Below are positions 50,802 to 61,563 of a DNA stretch of 64,000 bases, in pieces. The notes under the pieces are model-generated. The model was not told the origin of the DNA. It made no database searches and worked only from the letters and a program-made list of their open reading frames with translations. Each line of letters begins with the position of its first letter. Within the stretch, counting starts at the first letter, position 1. The position numbers and the translations under genes were made by a program. This DNA comes from Diploptera punctata (Eukaryota; Arthropoda; Insecta; Blattodea; Blaberidae): positions 3,291,001-3,355,000 of the forward strand of contig JASPKZ010001233.1 in the NCBI GenBank assembly GCA_030220185.1, given 5' to 3'.

Positions 50802-51136
50802 TATGTATGCATGTATGTATGTATGTATGTATGTATGTATGTATGTATGTATGTATGTATGTATGTATGTATGTATGTATGTATGTATGTATGTATGTAT
50901 GTATGTATGTATGTATGTATGTATGTATGTATGTATGTATGTATGTATGTATTGTATGTATGTATGTATGTATGTAGGTATGTATGTATGTATGTATGTA
51001 GTATGTATGTATGTATGTATGTATGTATGTATGTATGTATGTATGATGTATGTATGTAGTGTATGTATGTATGTATGTATGTATGTATGTATGTATGTAT
51101 GATGTATGTATGTATGTATGTATGTACGTATGTGTG
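50802..51136. repeat. (ATGT)n microsatellite
   Basis: About 335 bp of a 4-bp repeat with a few single-base slips (near 50952, 50998, 51043, 51057, 51102). Long ORFs here on both strands are artefacts of the repeat. It directly abuts the Helitron 3' end. Confidence 0.98.
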
Positions 51137-51137
51137 T

Positions 51138-51177
<40 letters not shown>
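51138..51177. repeat. (TA)n microsatellite
   Basis: About 19 TA units following the (ATGT)n array. Confidence 0.95.
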
Positions 51178-51183
<6 letters not shown>

Positions 51184-51439
51184 TACAAGGATGCCGACTA
51201 GCACTACGTGAATGTTAATCATTGTCAACATTGTCGCGGCACCCGCTTTTATATAAACGGACAACCATCATAGTGAGGCGATAAAAATACTAGCGCACCC
51301 TCAGACGTTGTCCTGCCCGAACGTTCAGTTCTCGTGCTATAGCCGGCTCAAGAAACGTATTTTACGTCACATTGTTGTCGCGCGGATTATGTCGGTAATG
51401 CAGATGACTACACATGTGATATAAAAAAATCCCTATTAC

Positions 51440-51925
51440 CCGATCGCATCGCCACCTACCGGGTTCAATTGGTAATCTAAACCATCCAAAGGCCTACTCA
51501 AGCACACACAAACAATTTCATCAAAATCGGTCCAGTTGTTTAGGCAGGCATTTTTTAAGTTCTGATTTCAAGCAAACCTTCACTTCTAATTGTCGCATTT
51601 CGCTCAATTTATATAATACCTACCTCAACATTTTAATAGAATATACTGAGTTTCGTTGTAAAACATCGATAAATGTGACCGCTAGAGCGATTTTTAATTT
51701 TTCACTTCAGGTGAACTCCTATACCTAATGGTTTTAGAGGTTCCAATTGTGAATCTAAATGCTCGAAGGATCCAATCAAACACATGCAAAACATTTCATC
51801 AAAATCGGTCCAGTTGTTTAATCAGTTTTTAATTTCAATTTCATATATACCTCTCTTCTAATTGTCGGATTTTACCCATTTTTGGATAATACCTATCCCG
51901 GTTTTTTAACAGAATATACATGTGA
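51440..51925 (-). mobile_element. Helitron-related internal fragment
   Basis: Shares with 49900-50200 the strings CATCAAAATCGGTCCAGTTG (51518-51540 and again 51797-51816), GTGACCGCTAGAGCGATTTTTAA (cf. 50041-50060), and TTTCACTTCA.GTGAACTCCTA. Two partly repeated units. No 3' hairpin seen, so it is an internal or truncated piece. Confidence 0.55.
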
Positions 51926-51939
51926 CTCCTCATCCAATT

Positions 51940-52289
51940 ATTTGCTTTTATAAATTCTATCTATCTTGTTCAGAAGGGATACTGAAGAATTTTCACTTGT
52001 CTACCACATAACAGTGTCAAAAATTACATAAAATACATTCATTTCAAGAAATAATTAAATGAATTCCTGGAACTTTTATAGAAAAAAAATCCGGAATTTC
52101 AAAGTTGAAAAATGTGAAGGAGTATGAAATTTTCACTAAAATAGGAACATTTTGCTGAAATATTATGAAATATGAAGTTTTTTGTTGGTCTTATTTGATT
52201 CCACATATCATAAAATGTAAAGATACTTAGTCTCAGCGCTCTCTGACAAATAGTTTAAAACATGAAATTTCATAAAATTCCTCGCTCTA
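51940..52289. mobile_element. hAT-like element right end (second copy)
   Basis: Closely matches 2740-3056 (TTTGATTCCACATATCATAAAATGTAAAG and the CTCAGCGCTCTCTGAC block) and ends in the same CCTCGCTCTA (52280-52289). No left terminus found, so it is truncated or interrupted. Confidence 0.75.
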
Positions 52290-52297
52290 ATTATCAT

Positions 52298-53440
52298 CAT
52301 CCGGTATCATGGCAGCTGCCGCCATCTTCCGGAAAACAAATGCCATTCCTCTTTGTCCATCCATTGATCTTCCTCCAATCCTCTGATATTCATAGCTGCT
52401 TGTACACCTTCTATCCAAGTTTTCTTCGGTCTTCCTCTATTCTTCCTATCTATTGGGATCCATTCCATAACAATTTTAGGCAATCTTTGCTCTGGCATTC
52501 TTTTAACATGGCCATACCACTGTAATCTTTTCTTTTGTCTATGATGTCTGGCTCCTCTTGTTCACCCATAATTTCCCTTATATCTTTATTTCGTATTATA
52601 TCCATTCTAGATTATCCAGCTGATCTTAAAACATCCATTTCTGTACTTAAAATTATTTTCATTTCCCTGGTAGGAATTTGCCAGACTTCAGCACCATATG
52701 TTAAAATACTCTGAATTATGGTTTGTTATATTTGTAATTCTCTATTTTTTGTAATATTGTTGCTCCACCAAACAGAATTTAAAGCATTTATTGGTTGTTT
52801 TGTCTGTGCGATTGTATTTTTAATTTCCACTGTGTTATCGCCTGAATGGTCTAATTTTGTTCCTAAATAAGTGCATTCAATACTAGGTTTTAGTTCTTCT
52901 CCATTGTTGAAATTTATATTTTTCATTTCTTCTCCTATACATTTAGTTTTCTCAATGTTTATATAAAGTCCCCATTTTTCATATTCTTTTTTAGTTTTTT
53001 AGCTATATATTCTATGTCATTGTGCTATTAATACCTGGTCATCTGCAAAATTGAGTGAATATACGTGTATTTTGGATTGGTATGCCCATATTACTATTAA
53101 TATTATAACCATTTTCTTGATAAGTCGTTATAACACATTTCACAAGTTCTTGTTGCATTATTGATAAGTCGTTATAACACATTTCACAAGTTCTTGTTGC
53201 ATTATTGATAAGTCGTTTAACACATTTCACAAGTTCTTGTTGCATTATTGATAAGTCGTTATAACACATTTCACAAGTTCTTGTTGCATTATTGATAAGT
53301 CGTTATAACACATTTCACAAGTTCTTGTTTCATTATTGATAAGACTAAATTTATACAGCAACCTTTAGCATATTTTAATTTGTTAGAATCATACAGTTCT
53401 GTTGGGCCGAATAGAAAGTGATGGAGGACAGTATCTCCCT
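52298..53440 (-). pseudogene. RTE-2-like LINE C-terminal/RT fragment (minus strand)
   Basis: Minus-strand blocks: IQNTRIFTQFCR (53039-53110, remnant of the FADD region), NNGEELKPSIECTYLGTKLDHSGDNTVEIKNTI and INALNSVWWSNNITKNRELQI (52726-52926), then AEVWQIPTRE, MPEQRLPKIVMEWIPIDRKNRGRPKKTWIEGVQAAM (52307-52498). The catalytic core is disrupted and a 44-bp tandem array lies within it. A GAT-rich tail is at 52298. Confidence 0.8.
53118..53345. repeat. 44-bp minisatellite, about 5 copies
   Basis: Units beginning TGATAAGTCGTTATAACACA start at 53118, 53162, 53206, 53249 (one unit short by 1 bp), 53293 and a partial near 53337. It lies in RTE coding sequence; a minus-strand frame reads CYNDLSIMQQELVK. 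As with the 43-bp array in the other RTE-2 copy, it is a coding-derived expansion. Confidence 0.95.
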
Positions 53441-53454
53441 ACTGTACAGAGACT

Positions 53455-54946
53455 TACTTACTTACTCACTGGCACTATGGAACCCGTAGGTTCATGGCCG
53501 CGCGGACATACGCTCTCCATACATCCCTATCCTGAGCTAATACTTTCCAATCATTCCCTGTATAATCTACTTCCCTCAAATCACAGTTAATGTTATTCTC
53601 CCACCTCATTCTTGGCCTACCAACTGGGCGTTTTCCCTCTGGCTTTCCTACAAGAAGCTTCCATGCAAGTCTTTCATTCCCCATACGTGCAACATGTCCT
53701 GCCCATCGCAGTCTACGAGACTTAACTGTTCTTATTATATCTGGCTTCCTATAAAGATCATGTAGTTCATTGTTAAGTAGTCTTCTCCATTCACCTGTCT
53801 GTTCATCTCTCTTTGGTCCAAAAATTTTCCTAAGTACTTTATTCTCAAATACTTGTAATCTCCTTTCCTCCCTTAAAGTAAGAGTCCATGTTTCGCACCC
53901 ATATAATATAACTGGTAGAATAATAGTTTTATATATTTTCAGTTTAACGTTTTTTGAAAGGAGTTGGGATATCAAGGGTCTCTGCAATGCATAATAGCAC
54001 GCATTTCCAGAATTGAGCCTATGTTTAATTTCTTTATGCATCTCATTCCTATTTGTGATTATTGTTCCTAGGTATTTGAATTCAGCCACTTCCTCAAAAT
54101 TTCCCTCATTTGTCATTAGCTGTCCATTTCCATTATATAATGAATTTCTACATGTGACCATATATTTAGTTTTATTGATATTTACTTCCAGTCCTAATTT
54201 CTTAGTGTTACTCAATAGTGTGTGCGTGTTGGCCTTTAGTGTCTCCTCGCTATCGGCCAATAATACTACATCATCAGCATAACTAACAGCTTATTAATAC
54301 CATTGAGTTGTAAGCCTTTCTCATTCTCTAAAGATTAATGGCATGCTCTAGTACAAAATTAAATAGTAGAGGAGATAGTGCATCTCCTTGCTTCAACCCA
54401 TTCTGGATTTCAAAGTGTCCGAAAACTGTTTGTCTACACGCACCCTACTCTTTGTGCCATTTAGACACATTCGTATAAGTCTAACTAACTTTTTAGGAAT
54501 TCCGAACTCCAGCAGGATACTATATAACTTCTCCCTCTTAATTGAATCATATGCTTTTTTGAAGTCTACATATAGTTGATGTACAGTACCATTATATTCC
54601 CATTTCTTTTCTAAAATCTGTCTTATACTAAAAATCTGATCTGTTGTAGACCTGTTTCTTCTAAATGCACATTGATGATCTCTTAGAATGTCATCAATAT
54701 AGGGAGTAAGTCTGCTTACTAATATATTTGTTAGAATTTTGTACGAAGTTGAAAGTAATGAGATGCCCCTGTAGTTGTTGCAATCAGTTTTATCTCCTTT
54801 CTTATAAATTGGTACTATAATTGATTCCTTCCATTCATCTGGAAGAGCTTCTTTTTCCCAAATCATACTAAGCAACCAGCATATCTTGTCCATCAATTTT
54901 TCTCCCCCTGATTTTATCAGTTCTGCTGGTATCTCATCCGAACCTG
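53455..54946 (-). pseudogene. RTE-1 copy, 1.5 kb, 14-bp TSD, nearly intact
   Basis: RT and C-terminus of RTE-1 on the minus strand, flanked by ACTGTACAGAGACT (53441-53454) and ACTGTACAGCGACT (54947-54960). Two long open pieces cover it: 54896 to 54393 (RT motif A YVDFKKAYDSIKRE) and 54260 to 53475 (from ADSEETLKANTHTL to the C-terminus). A frameshift near 54410, a second near 54330 and the broken YADD region (about 54290) separate them. EN is missing. Confidence 0.93.
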
Positions 54947-54960
54947 ACTGTACAGCGACT

Positions 54961-55284
54961 ATAAAATTAAATTATATATTTGAGTGATATCACGTCTAAG
55001 TGACAAGTCCTCCTGGGAAACTTTAAGACGCGGTTCCCGAGTCACAAAATTTTTCAGACTCATAAAAGAACCGCAGGCCTGAAAAGAAAGGCCTCTTTGC
55101 AAAATTTTACCGATTATCATCTAAGTATTATCTCAGTTTCCTACTAGATGTCTCATGAAATTCCCTTCCACCCTATGTCAGAGACTTCCAAACTTTACCA
55201 TCTATCAGAAACAAATTGAAAATAACATTACTAACAGAAACAACTCACTAATATTACTTTTTAAAAATTAATTATGCGGGGTAT
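54961..55284 (+). mobile_element. SINE-C body fragment
   Basis: GGCCTCTTTGCAAAATTTTACCGA and AGTTTCCTACTAGATGTC match the 3' body of family C (minus strand of 16640-16750). The tRNA head is replaced by diverged sequence with CGGTTCCCGAGTC. The remaining 100 bp is unassigned. Confidence 0.5.
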
Positions 55285-55822
55285 TATGCATTGCAGAGAT
55301 TCTTGATGTCCTAACTCCTTTGAAAAAACGTTTAACTGAAAATATATAAAACTATTATTCTACCAGTTATATTATATGGGTGCGAAACATGGACTCTTAC
55401 TTTAAGGGAGGAAAGGAGATAACAAGTATTTGAGAATAAAGTACTTAGGAAAATTTTTGGACCGAAGAGAGATGAACAGACAGGTGAATGGAGAAGACTT
55501 CATAACAGTGAACTACATAGTCTTTATAGGAAGCCAGATATAATAAGAACAGTTAAGTCTCGTAGACTGCGATGGGCAGGACATGTTGCACGTATGGGGA
55601 ATGAAAGACTTGCATGGAAGCTTCTTGTAGGAAAGCCAGAGGGAAAACGCCCAGTTAGTAGACCAAGAATGAGGTGGGAGAATAACATTAACTATGATTT
55701 GAGGGAAGTAGATTATACAGGCAATGATTGGAAAGCATTAGCTCAGGATAGGGATGTATGGAGAGCTTATGTCCGCGCGGCCATGAACCTACGGGTTCGA
55801 TAGTGCCTGTGAGTGAGTAGTA
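55285..55822 (+). mobile_element. RTE-1 3' fragment
   Basis: RTE-1 from YYALQRFL to the terminal NLRVR, then GTGAGTGAGTAG. A frameshift near 55265-55310 and a TAA at 55421 break the early part; the last 69 codons are open. TSD not resolved. Confidence 0.9.
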
Positions 55823-55856
55823 AGGGTGCATTCTTACAATATTACGATACTATTTG

Positions 55857-55930
55857 CCTTGTCATGAAGCGGGCCCGGGTTCGATTTCTGGTGGACACAG
55901 GCTCATGGGTGAGGTTTTTTTCGGTGTGGT
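55857..55930 (+). mobile_element. SINE-A fragment
   Basis: CCTTGTCATGAAGCGGGCCCGGGTTCGATTTCTGG then GGTGAGGTTTTTTTCGG matches the tRNA B-box half and early body of family A. Confidence 0.6.
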
Positions 55931-56669
55931 GCTGTTGATGTATCGATAACGGAGCAAACTGGAATTGTTTAGTTCCTTGCCAATCGCTTGAGGTCTCTGG
56001 AGTCTAGGTCTAGGCATCACTGTTTAAAATTAACGTCGACAATCAATTTTGTGGGTTAACGTTGGACTGCATAATCCCTGGGACTGGGTCGTAGCGCGCT
56101 ATCTGGTCTTCAAATCGACGCCAAACAAGAGACATGAACCTGTACGCAAATATCTTCATTTTCGGTGAGTTCTATACCTTACATTTTATAATTCCATTCT
56201 AATCCTTTGTTTGTGAGTTATGTTCTATCGAGATGAAAAACTACGAATTAAAAGTAAATACATTTTTTAAATCACTGATTAAATGAATAATTAAAGATTC
56301 GATCGAATTTTAACTGTTTTCTTGACTCTTGTCTATGAATACAAAGATTAAAATTTATAAAGCGATAAATCTTGTCTACGAAGCTCTATTATTCACTTAT
56401 ATTAACTTATATTAATTCGAAAATTTTGAGTTTTTTTAGTAAAAACACAGGGCTGTAGCTTCGGAATACACAATCGGGAAATTCGGAATGTAGGTAGTAT
56501 TTTCTGCATTTCTTCCGAATACACCTTGTAGACTTAATTTTTGCAGTTTTCAAAATTTCGAAAATTATGATTTTTAGAAAATTTTAATATGATCTTAAAA
56601 TGCATATTCAGTCCCATAAAGATATCAATAGAGATTGGACGAATCTTCAGAATGAGGAACTACATAATT
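55931..56669. other. Non-coding, no feature seen
   Basis: No ORF or repeat boundary could be supported. Confidence 0.4.
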
Positions 56670-56683
56670 TAATTAGTGGTTTC

Positions 56684-57027
56684 CGATTGAGGGTCTTTCC
56701 ACTTTTCAGCGGTTGCCCTTTTACCAGCCGGCTGCTGGCCCTTCACATCCACATGCGTCAATCACAGAGGTAGATGATCAACAGCCAGTGTAGGGGTGAC
56801 ATGTGGTTAGCATGTCGAGTCCCCCAGCCGTTATCGCTGGTTCCTCAACCTGGAGCCGCTACTTATTGTAGCTACCCAATTGCCTCACGATGCTGGGTGG
56901 GCACCGGTCCCATACTGGCCGAAATACCATGAGAAAATTCCTTCCCCCATGGAGACTCGAACCAGCGCAAGTCCCGTAGCTCTGCGCCAAGGCTTCCTAC
57001 CTTAACCGCTCGGCTACGGCGCGGGAC
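56684..57027 (-). mobile_element. SINE-B (minus strand), 14-bp TSD
   Basis: Complete family B SINE reversed, with head GTAGCCGAGCGGTTAAGGT. It is flanked by TAATTAGTGGTTTC at 56670-56683 and 57028-57041. Confidence 0.95.
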
Positions 57028-57041
57028 TAATTAGTGGTTTC

Positions 57042-57679
57042 AATTTTTTTTAAATTTACCATAAGGAAGGCTTTGTTGGAAAGATAATATTAGGATGGAT
57101 CGTAGAGAACTGGACACTGGAGATATAAACTGAATGAGTTGGGAGCGTAAAGGTGCAAGTGAAGGAGGAAGAGCCTTACTGAATGTAGTATTGAGCCTAC
57201 GTGTTCCATAAACATAGTTACATTAATTAATGTGCTTGTATTGTTAGCTTAATAAAGGGTCTAAAAAATATATATTTTTTTTAATTTTCGCATGGCGATT
57301 GTAGTCCACGTGCATCAAAATCAAGTCATTAACTTGTATTGGCATTACACATAATTTAAACGTTATACAGACTTTCTCATTTTGCTGTCTCCCTCTGCTG
57401 TATATCAAAAGTATAAATTAATTTACCCGAAAAAAAAAAGTAGCTAAATTCTAGTATTTGTCGATCACTATTTTCCATATAACATTGTTATGCCACGGCT
57501 CTACTACACACTTATACAATTTGTAATAACGTTTCGTACAATTTTAAACATTGTGCAACAATTATTTAAACATTTCTTAGTAATAATTATGATAGTTGAT
57601 TTGTGTATTCTTACCTCTTATGTCTGTACTGTAACCTCATTAACCGTAATCGCTGAAGATGGGGCTCAGAAGCCTTACT
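57042..57679. other. Unassigned sequence ending in a PLE-tip-like motif
   Basis: AT-rich with no ORF. The last part, GCTGAAGATGGGGCTCAGAAGCC (57650-57673), has the CTGAAGA start and a GGCT-CAGA-AGCC hairpin as in PLE tips, cut by the RTE-1 insertion. Confidence 0.4.
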
Positions 57680-60600
57680 ATACTTACTTACTTACTCACT
57701 GGCACTATCGAACCCGTAGGTTCATGGCCGCGCGGACATAAGCTCTCCATACATCCCTATCCTGAGCCAATGCTTTCCAATCATTCCCTGTATAATCTAC
57801 TTCCCTCAAATCATAGTTAATGTTGTTCTCCCACCTCATTCTTGGTCTACCAACTGGGCGTTTTCCCTCTGGCTTTCCTACAAGAAGCTTCCATGCACGT
57901 CTTTCATTCCCCATACGTGCAACATGTCCTGCCCATCGCAGTCTACGAGACTTAACTGTTCTTATTATATCTGGCTTCCTATAAAGACCATGTAGTTCAT
58001 TGTTATGTAGTCTTCTCCATTCACCTGTCTGTTCATCTCTCTTTGGTCCAAAAATTTTCCTAAGAACTTTATTCTCAAATACTCGTAATCTCCTTTCCTC
58101 CCTTAAAGTAAGAGTCCATGTTTCGCACCCATATAATATAACTGGTAGAATAATAGTTTTATATATTTTCAGCTTAACGTTTTTTGAAAGGAGTTGGGAC
58201 ATCAAAAGTCTCTGCAATGCATAATAGCACGCATTTCCAGAATTGAGCCTATGTTTAATTTCTTTGTGCATCTCATTCCTATTTGTGATTATTGTTCCTA
58301 GGTATTTGAATTCAGCCACTTCCTCAAAATTTCCCTCATTTGTCATTAGCTGTCCATTTCCATTATATACTGAATTTCTACGTGTGACCATATATTTAGT
58401 TTTACTGATATTTACTTCCAGTCCTAATTTCTTAGTGTTACTCAATAGTGTGTGCGTGTTGGCCTTTAGTATCTCCTCGCTATCGGCCAGTAGTACTACA
58501 TCATCAGCATAAACTAACAGCTTATTAATACCATTCAGTTGTAAGCCTTCCTCATTCTCTAAAGATTTAATGGCATGCTCTAGTACAAAATTAAATAGTA
58601 GAGGAGATAGTGCATCTCCTTGCTTCAACCCATTCTGGATTTCAAAAGTGTCTGAAAACTGTTTGCCTACACGCACCCTACTCTTTGAGCCATTTAGACA
58701 CATTCGTATAAGTCTAACTAACTTTTTAGGAATTCCGAACTCCAGCAGGATACTATATAACTTCTCCCTCTTAATTGAATCATATGCTTTTTTGAAGTCT
58801 ACATATAGTTGATGTACAGTACCATTATATTCCCATTTCTTTTCTAAAATCTGTCTTATACTAAAAATCTGATCTGTTGTAGACCTGTTTCTTCTAAATG
58901 CACATTGATGATCTCCTAGAATGTCATCAATATAGGGAGTAAGTCTGCTTACTAATATATTTGTTAGAATTTTGTACGAAGTTGAAAGTAATGAGATGCC
59001 CCTGTAGTTGTTGCAATCAGTTTTATCTCCTTTCTTATAAATTGGTACGATAATTGATTCCTTCCATTCATCTGGAAGAGCTTCTTTTTCCCAAATCATA
59101 CTAAGCAACCAGCGTATCTTGTCCATCAATTTTTCTCCCCCTGATTTTATCAGTTCTGCTGGGATCTCATCTGAACCTGATGCTTTATACATCTTCAATT
59201 TTTCAATCGCCATTTCAACCTCTAATGCACTTGGCTCTGCGACTAGCATTTCTGCTGTCTGTAAATTATCCTCCTCAATGTCCTGTTCTGTATGTACATT
59301 TAATAGCTGATTAAAGTAACTTTTCCATCTATTTAATATACTCCTAGAATCTGCAATCATATCCCCATTTTCATTCCGAATTATGTTTGTTCTAGCCTGA
59401 AACCCTTTCTTCTCTATACTAATTCCCTGATATAATTCTCTAATGTTCCTATTTTTTGCATTCATTTCAAGATCATTAATCTTCTCTCTCAAATATTCCC
59501 TCTTTTTACTCTTTAGTAACTTGGTGGTTTCCCGTCTAACACTACCCAATTGCTCTAAATTTACCTCATTTGGCTCGTGTAACCATTTCATTTTTGCTAG
59601 CTTTCTTTTCTTTACAATGTCGGCACATTCCTCATCAAACCATTTCTTGTTTTGCCTCTTTTTTAAACAACCAATGCTTTCTGATGCTGACAATTTAATA
59701 GTATCTCTTATAGCCTCCCATTCTTTATTTATATCAGTTTCTTCTTCGTTTGCCACATTGTCATCTGAAGATTCCAGTACTTCAAATCTATTAGCAATTT
59801 TGATTTGGTATTCTTGCCGCATTTCATCATTTTTCAAGTTTTTTAATTCATATTTTACAGAATCATCTTTAGCGTTTGTTCCTCTCATAAGCGATAGCCG
59901 TTGTCTGATTTTCACTCTGACCAGATGATGATCCGAATTGCAGTCTGTCCCTCTAACTGATCTAACATCAATGATGCTACTGTGCCAGCGTTTATCCACT
60001 AATACATGATCTATCTGGTTCCGAGTTTCTCCATCTGGGGACGTCCAGGTGTATTTATGAATATCCTTATGCTGAAATGTTGTGCTCTTAACAATGAGAT
60101 TCTTTGATGTGGCAAATGTGACTAATCTAACCCCGTTGTCGTTACTATCTTCATGAAGACTGAATTTGCCTATTGTTGGTTTGAATATATCTTCCCGCCC
60201 CACTTTTGCATTAAAATCTCCTAAGACAATTTTCATATGATATCGTGAAAGGCTATCAAATAAGCATTCTAATTCTTCATAGAACTCATCCTTGATCTTG
60301 TCATCTTTATCTTCTGTGGGGGCATGTACATTTACAATTATAAAATCATGTCGTTTACCCTTTAGAATTATGTATGATATCCTATCACTAACAAACTTAA
60401 TATCTCGGATAGCGGATAGGATCCTCCTTCTGACTAAAAAACCCGTTCCAAATGCAGGTCTTTCTGCACCCCCATAGTATAATGCAAAGCTTCCTGATTC
60501 CTGACTACCTTCTCCTGGCCACCTAACTTCCTGTAAAGCGACTATATCCAAGGGCGATTTATCTAGTTCCCGCGTTAATATCTCTAGTGCCCCGCTATTG

Positions 60601-60955
60601 TATAAAGTCCTAACATTCCATGTTCCTAGGAACATGTCCCTGTGTTTGAGCCTTTGGCATGGGTTCCCTGAAGTAGTCCCCGCCCGGAGAACCGAATGGG
60701 GGACTATTTGACCTCCGGAAAATTTTACCCCAGTTGAACCCATGTCCGCATTTCTTGACGGTTGTATTTTTACGGTGAAAGATCGTCACTCTTTCGCCCA
60801 AGGTACTTTTTTCGTCTGGCTTATCAAGTTATCACCTTCGACCAGTCCGGCATGGGTAACCCTATCGGCAGCAATGCTACCGCCGGCATAGCTCTCAGGA
60901 TCATTTAAGCACGCAAGCCACTCCACCACGACAAGGTAAAGATACCATGGAGGGA
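57680..60955 (-). mobile_element. Full-length RTE-1 LINE
   Basis: About 3.28 kb. The 3' end is a (CTTA)n array at 57682-57695, i.e. (TAAG)n on the element strand. A single ORF (57705-60743) is followed upstream by about 210 bp of GC-richer 5' UTR, with CTTGTCGTGGTGGAGTGGC near 60930. Only this copy retains EN, linker and RT. The 5' boundary is approximate and no TSD was recognised. Confidence 0.9.
57705..60743 (-). CDS. RTE-1 endonuclease-reverse transcriptase, 1012 aa, intact
   Basis: An AP-like endonuclease domain occupies residues about 35-290: MFLGTWNVRTLYNSG, DIVALQEVRWPGEG, VNVHAPTEDKDD, VLGDFNAKVGRED, KYTWTSPDG, IDHVLVDKRW and GTDCNSDHHLVRVKI with the catalytic His. A basic linker follows (300-480). 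RT spans about 520-800: [49 protein letters not shown] (motif A), GLKQGDALSPLLFNF (motif B), LLVYADDVVLLAD (catalytic YADD) and EFKYLGTII. The thumb (PVILYGCETWTLTLREERRLRVFENKVLR) and C-terminal GHVARMG...GKRPVGRPRMRW follow. No stop or frameshift. Cytoplasmic translation and nuclear target-primed integration are expected for the class. The length is full for RTE elements, so the copy may still be active. Confidence 0.95.
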   Translation of the reverse strand: MGSTGVKFSGGQIVPHSVLRAGTTSGNPCQRLKHRDMFLGTWNVRTLYNSGALEILTRELDKSPLDIVALQEVRWPGEGSQESGSFALYYGGAERPAFGTGFLVRRRILSAIRDIKFVSDRISYIILKGKRHDFIIVNVHAPTEDKDDKIKDEFYEELECLFDSLSRYHMKIVLGDFNAKVGREDIFKPTIGKFSLHEDSNDNGVRLVTFATSKNLIVKSTTFQHKDIHKYTWTSPDGETRNQIDHVLVDKRWHSSIIDVRSVRGTDCNSDHHLVRVKIRQRLSLMRGTNAKDDSVKYELKNLKNDEMRQEYQIKIANRFEVLESSDDNVANEEETDINKEWEAIRDTIKLSASESIGCLKKRQNKKWFDEECADIVKKRKLAKMKWLHEPNEVNLEQLGSVRRETTKLLKSKKREYLREKINDLEMNAKNRNIRELYQGISIEKKGFQARTNIIRNENGDMIADSRSILNRWKSYFNQLLNVHTEQDIEEDNLQTAEMLVAEPSALEVEMAIEKLKMYKASGSDEIPAELIKSGGEKLMDKIRWLLSMIWEKEALPDEWKESIIVPIYKKGDKTDCNNYRGISLLSTSYKILTNILVSRLTPYIDDILGDHQCAFRRNRSTTDQIFSIRQILEKKWEYNGTVHQLYVDFKKAYDSIKREKLYSILLEFGIPKKLVRLIRMCLNGSKSRVRVGKQFSDTFEIQNGLKQGDALSPLLFNFVLEHAIKSLENEEGLQLNGINKLLVYADDVVLLADSEEILKANTHTLLSNTKKLGLEVNISKTKYMVTRRNSVYNGNGQLMTNEGNFEEVAEFKYLGTIITNRNEMHKEIKHRLNSGNACYYALQRLLMSQLLSKNVKLKIYKTIILPVILYGCETWTLTLREERRLRVFENKVLRKIFGPKRDEQTGEWRRLHNNELHGLYRKPDIIRTVKSRRLRWAGHVARMGNERRAWKLLVGKPEGKRPVGRPRMRWENNINYDLREVDYTGNDWKALAQDRDVWRAYVRAAMNLRVR

Positions 60956-61563
60956 ATACAGTCTGAAATAGGTTTCACCAAAATTTGCAATGAATTCCAA
61001 ACTATATTTCAAGAAATTAACTTCATTTTGTTAGTTCCCAACGGGACAAATTAGTGTACACAAGGTTAGTTTACAGATTAATTAATATGATTGTAATTTA
61101 TTTTGTTAGATTAGGTAGAGAGAACTTGGTGTACGTCCATTTATTATACACATTTGGTAATATATTGCTAAAGTTGGTAACACCAAACCGGTGTTAATCC
61201 ATTCTGCGGATTCATTACGCATTCGAGATCTCATGTATGTGTATTGTGATTCTGTAGAACTTAGAAAAATTCATGATCGATAAATACTAGACTCTATAGA
61301 GAAATACAAGACGTTATAGTGAAACTGATGCCAAACAAATTGTGATAACTGATAAGTAAGGCTAAGATTTGTATGTAATCACTAGGTTAAGATTTTATGA
61401 CATAAAAACCATGTACGCAAAAATGAAGTTATGGCCTAAATTTACAAAAAAAATATGCACTGTTACATAAAAAGTATGACATAGTAATATTATAATTGCG
61501 TAATAATTTCAGTTGTAAATTAGTTTATGACAACTATTTATTTAAGAATAAAATACAAATAAG
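60956..61563. other. AT-rich spacer
   Basis: Between the RTE-1 5' end and the next LINE ORF. No EN-coding sequence is found here, so the following RT ORF lacks its upstream half or begins here. Confidence 0.5.

Noticed and set aside
50764..51264. Long ORFs (up to 166 codons) on both strands
   Set aside because: They are translations of the (ATGT)n and (TA)n arrays, giving tetrapeptide repeats with no start context or homology.
57705..58812. Plus-strand ORFs of 60-90 codons across the RTE-1 element
   Set aside because: They are antisense shadows of the intact minus-strand RT ORF and recur at each RTE-1 copy.
60610..60801. Separate upstream ORF (63 codons) of RTE-1
   Set aside because: It overlaps the main ORF start in another frame and has no recognisable domain. 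It is probably incidental 5' UTR coding.
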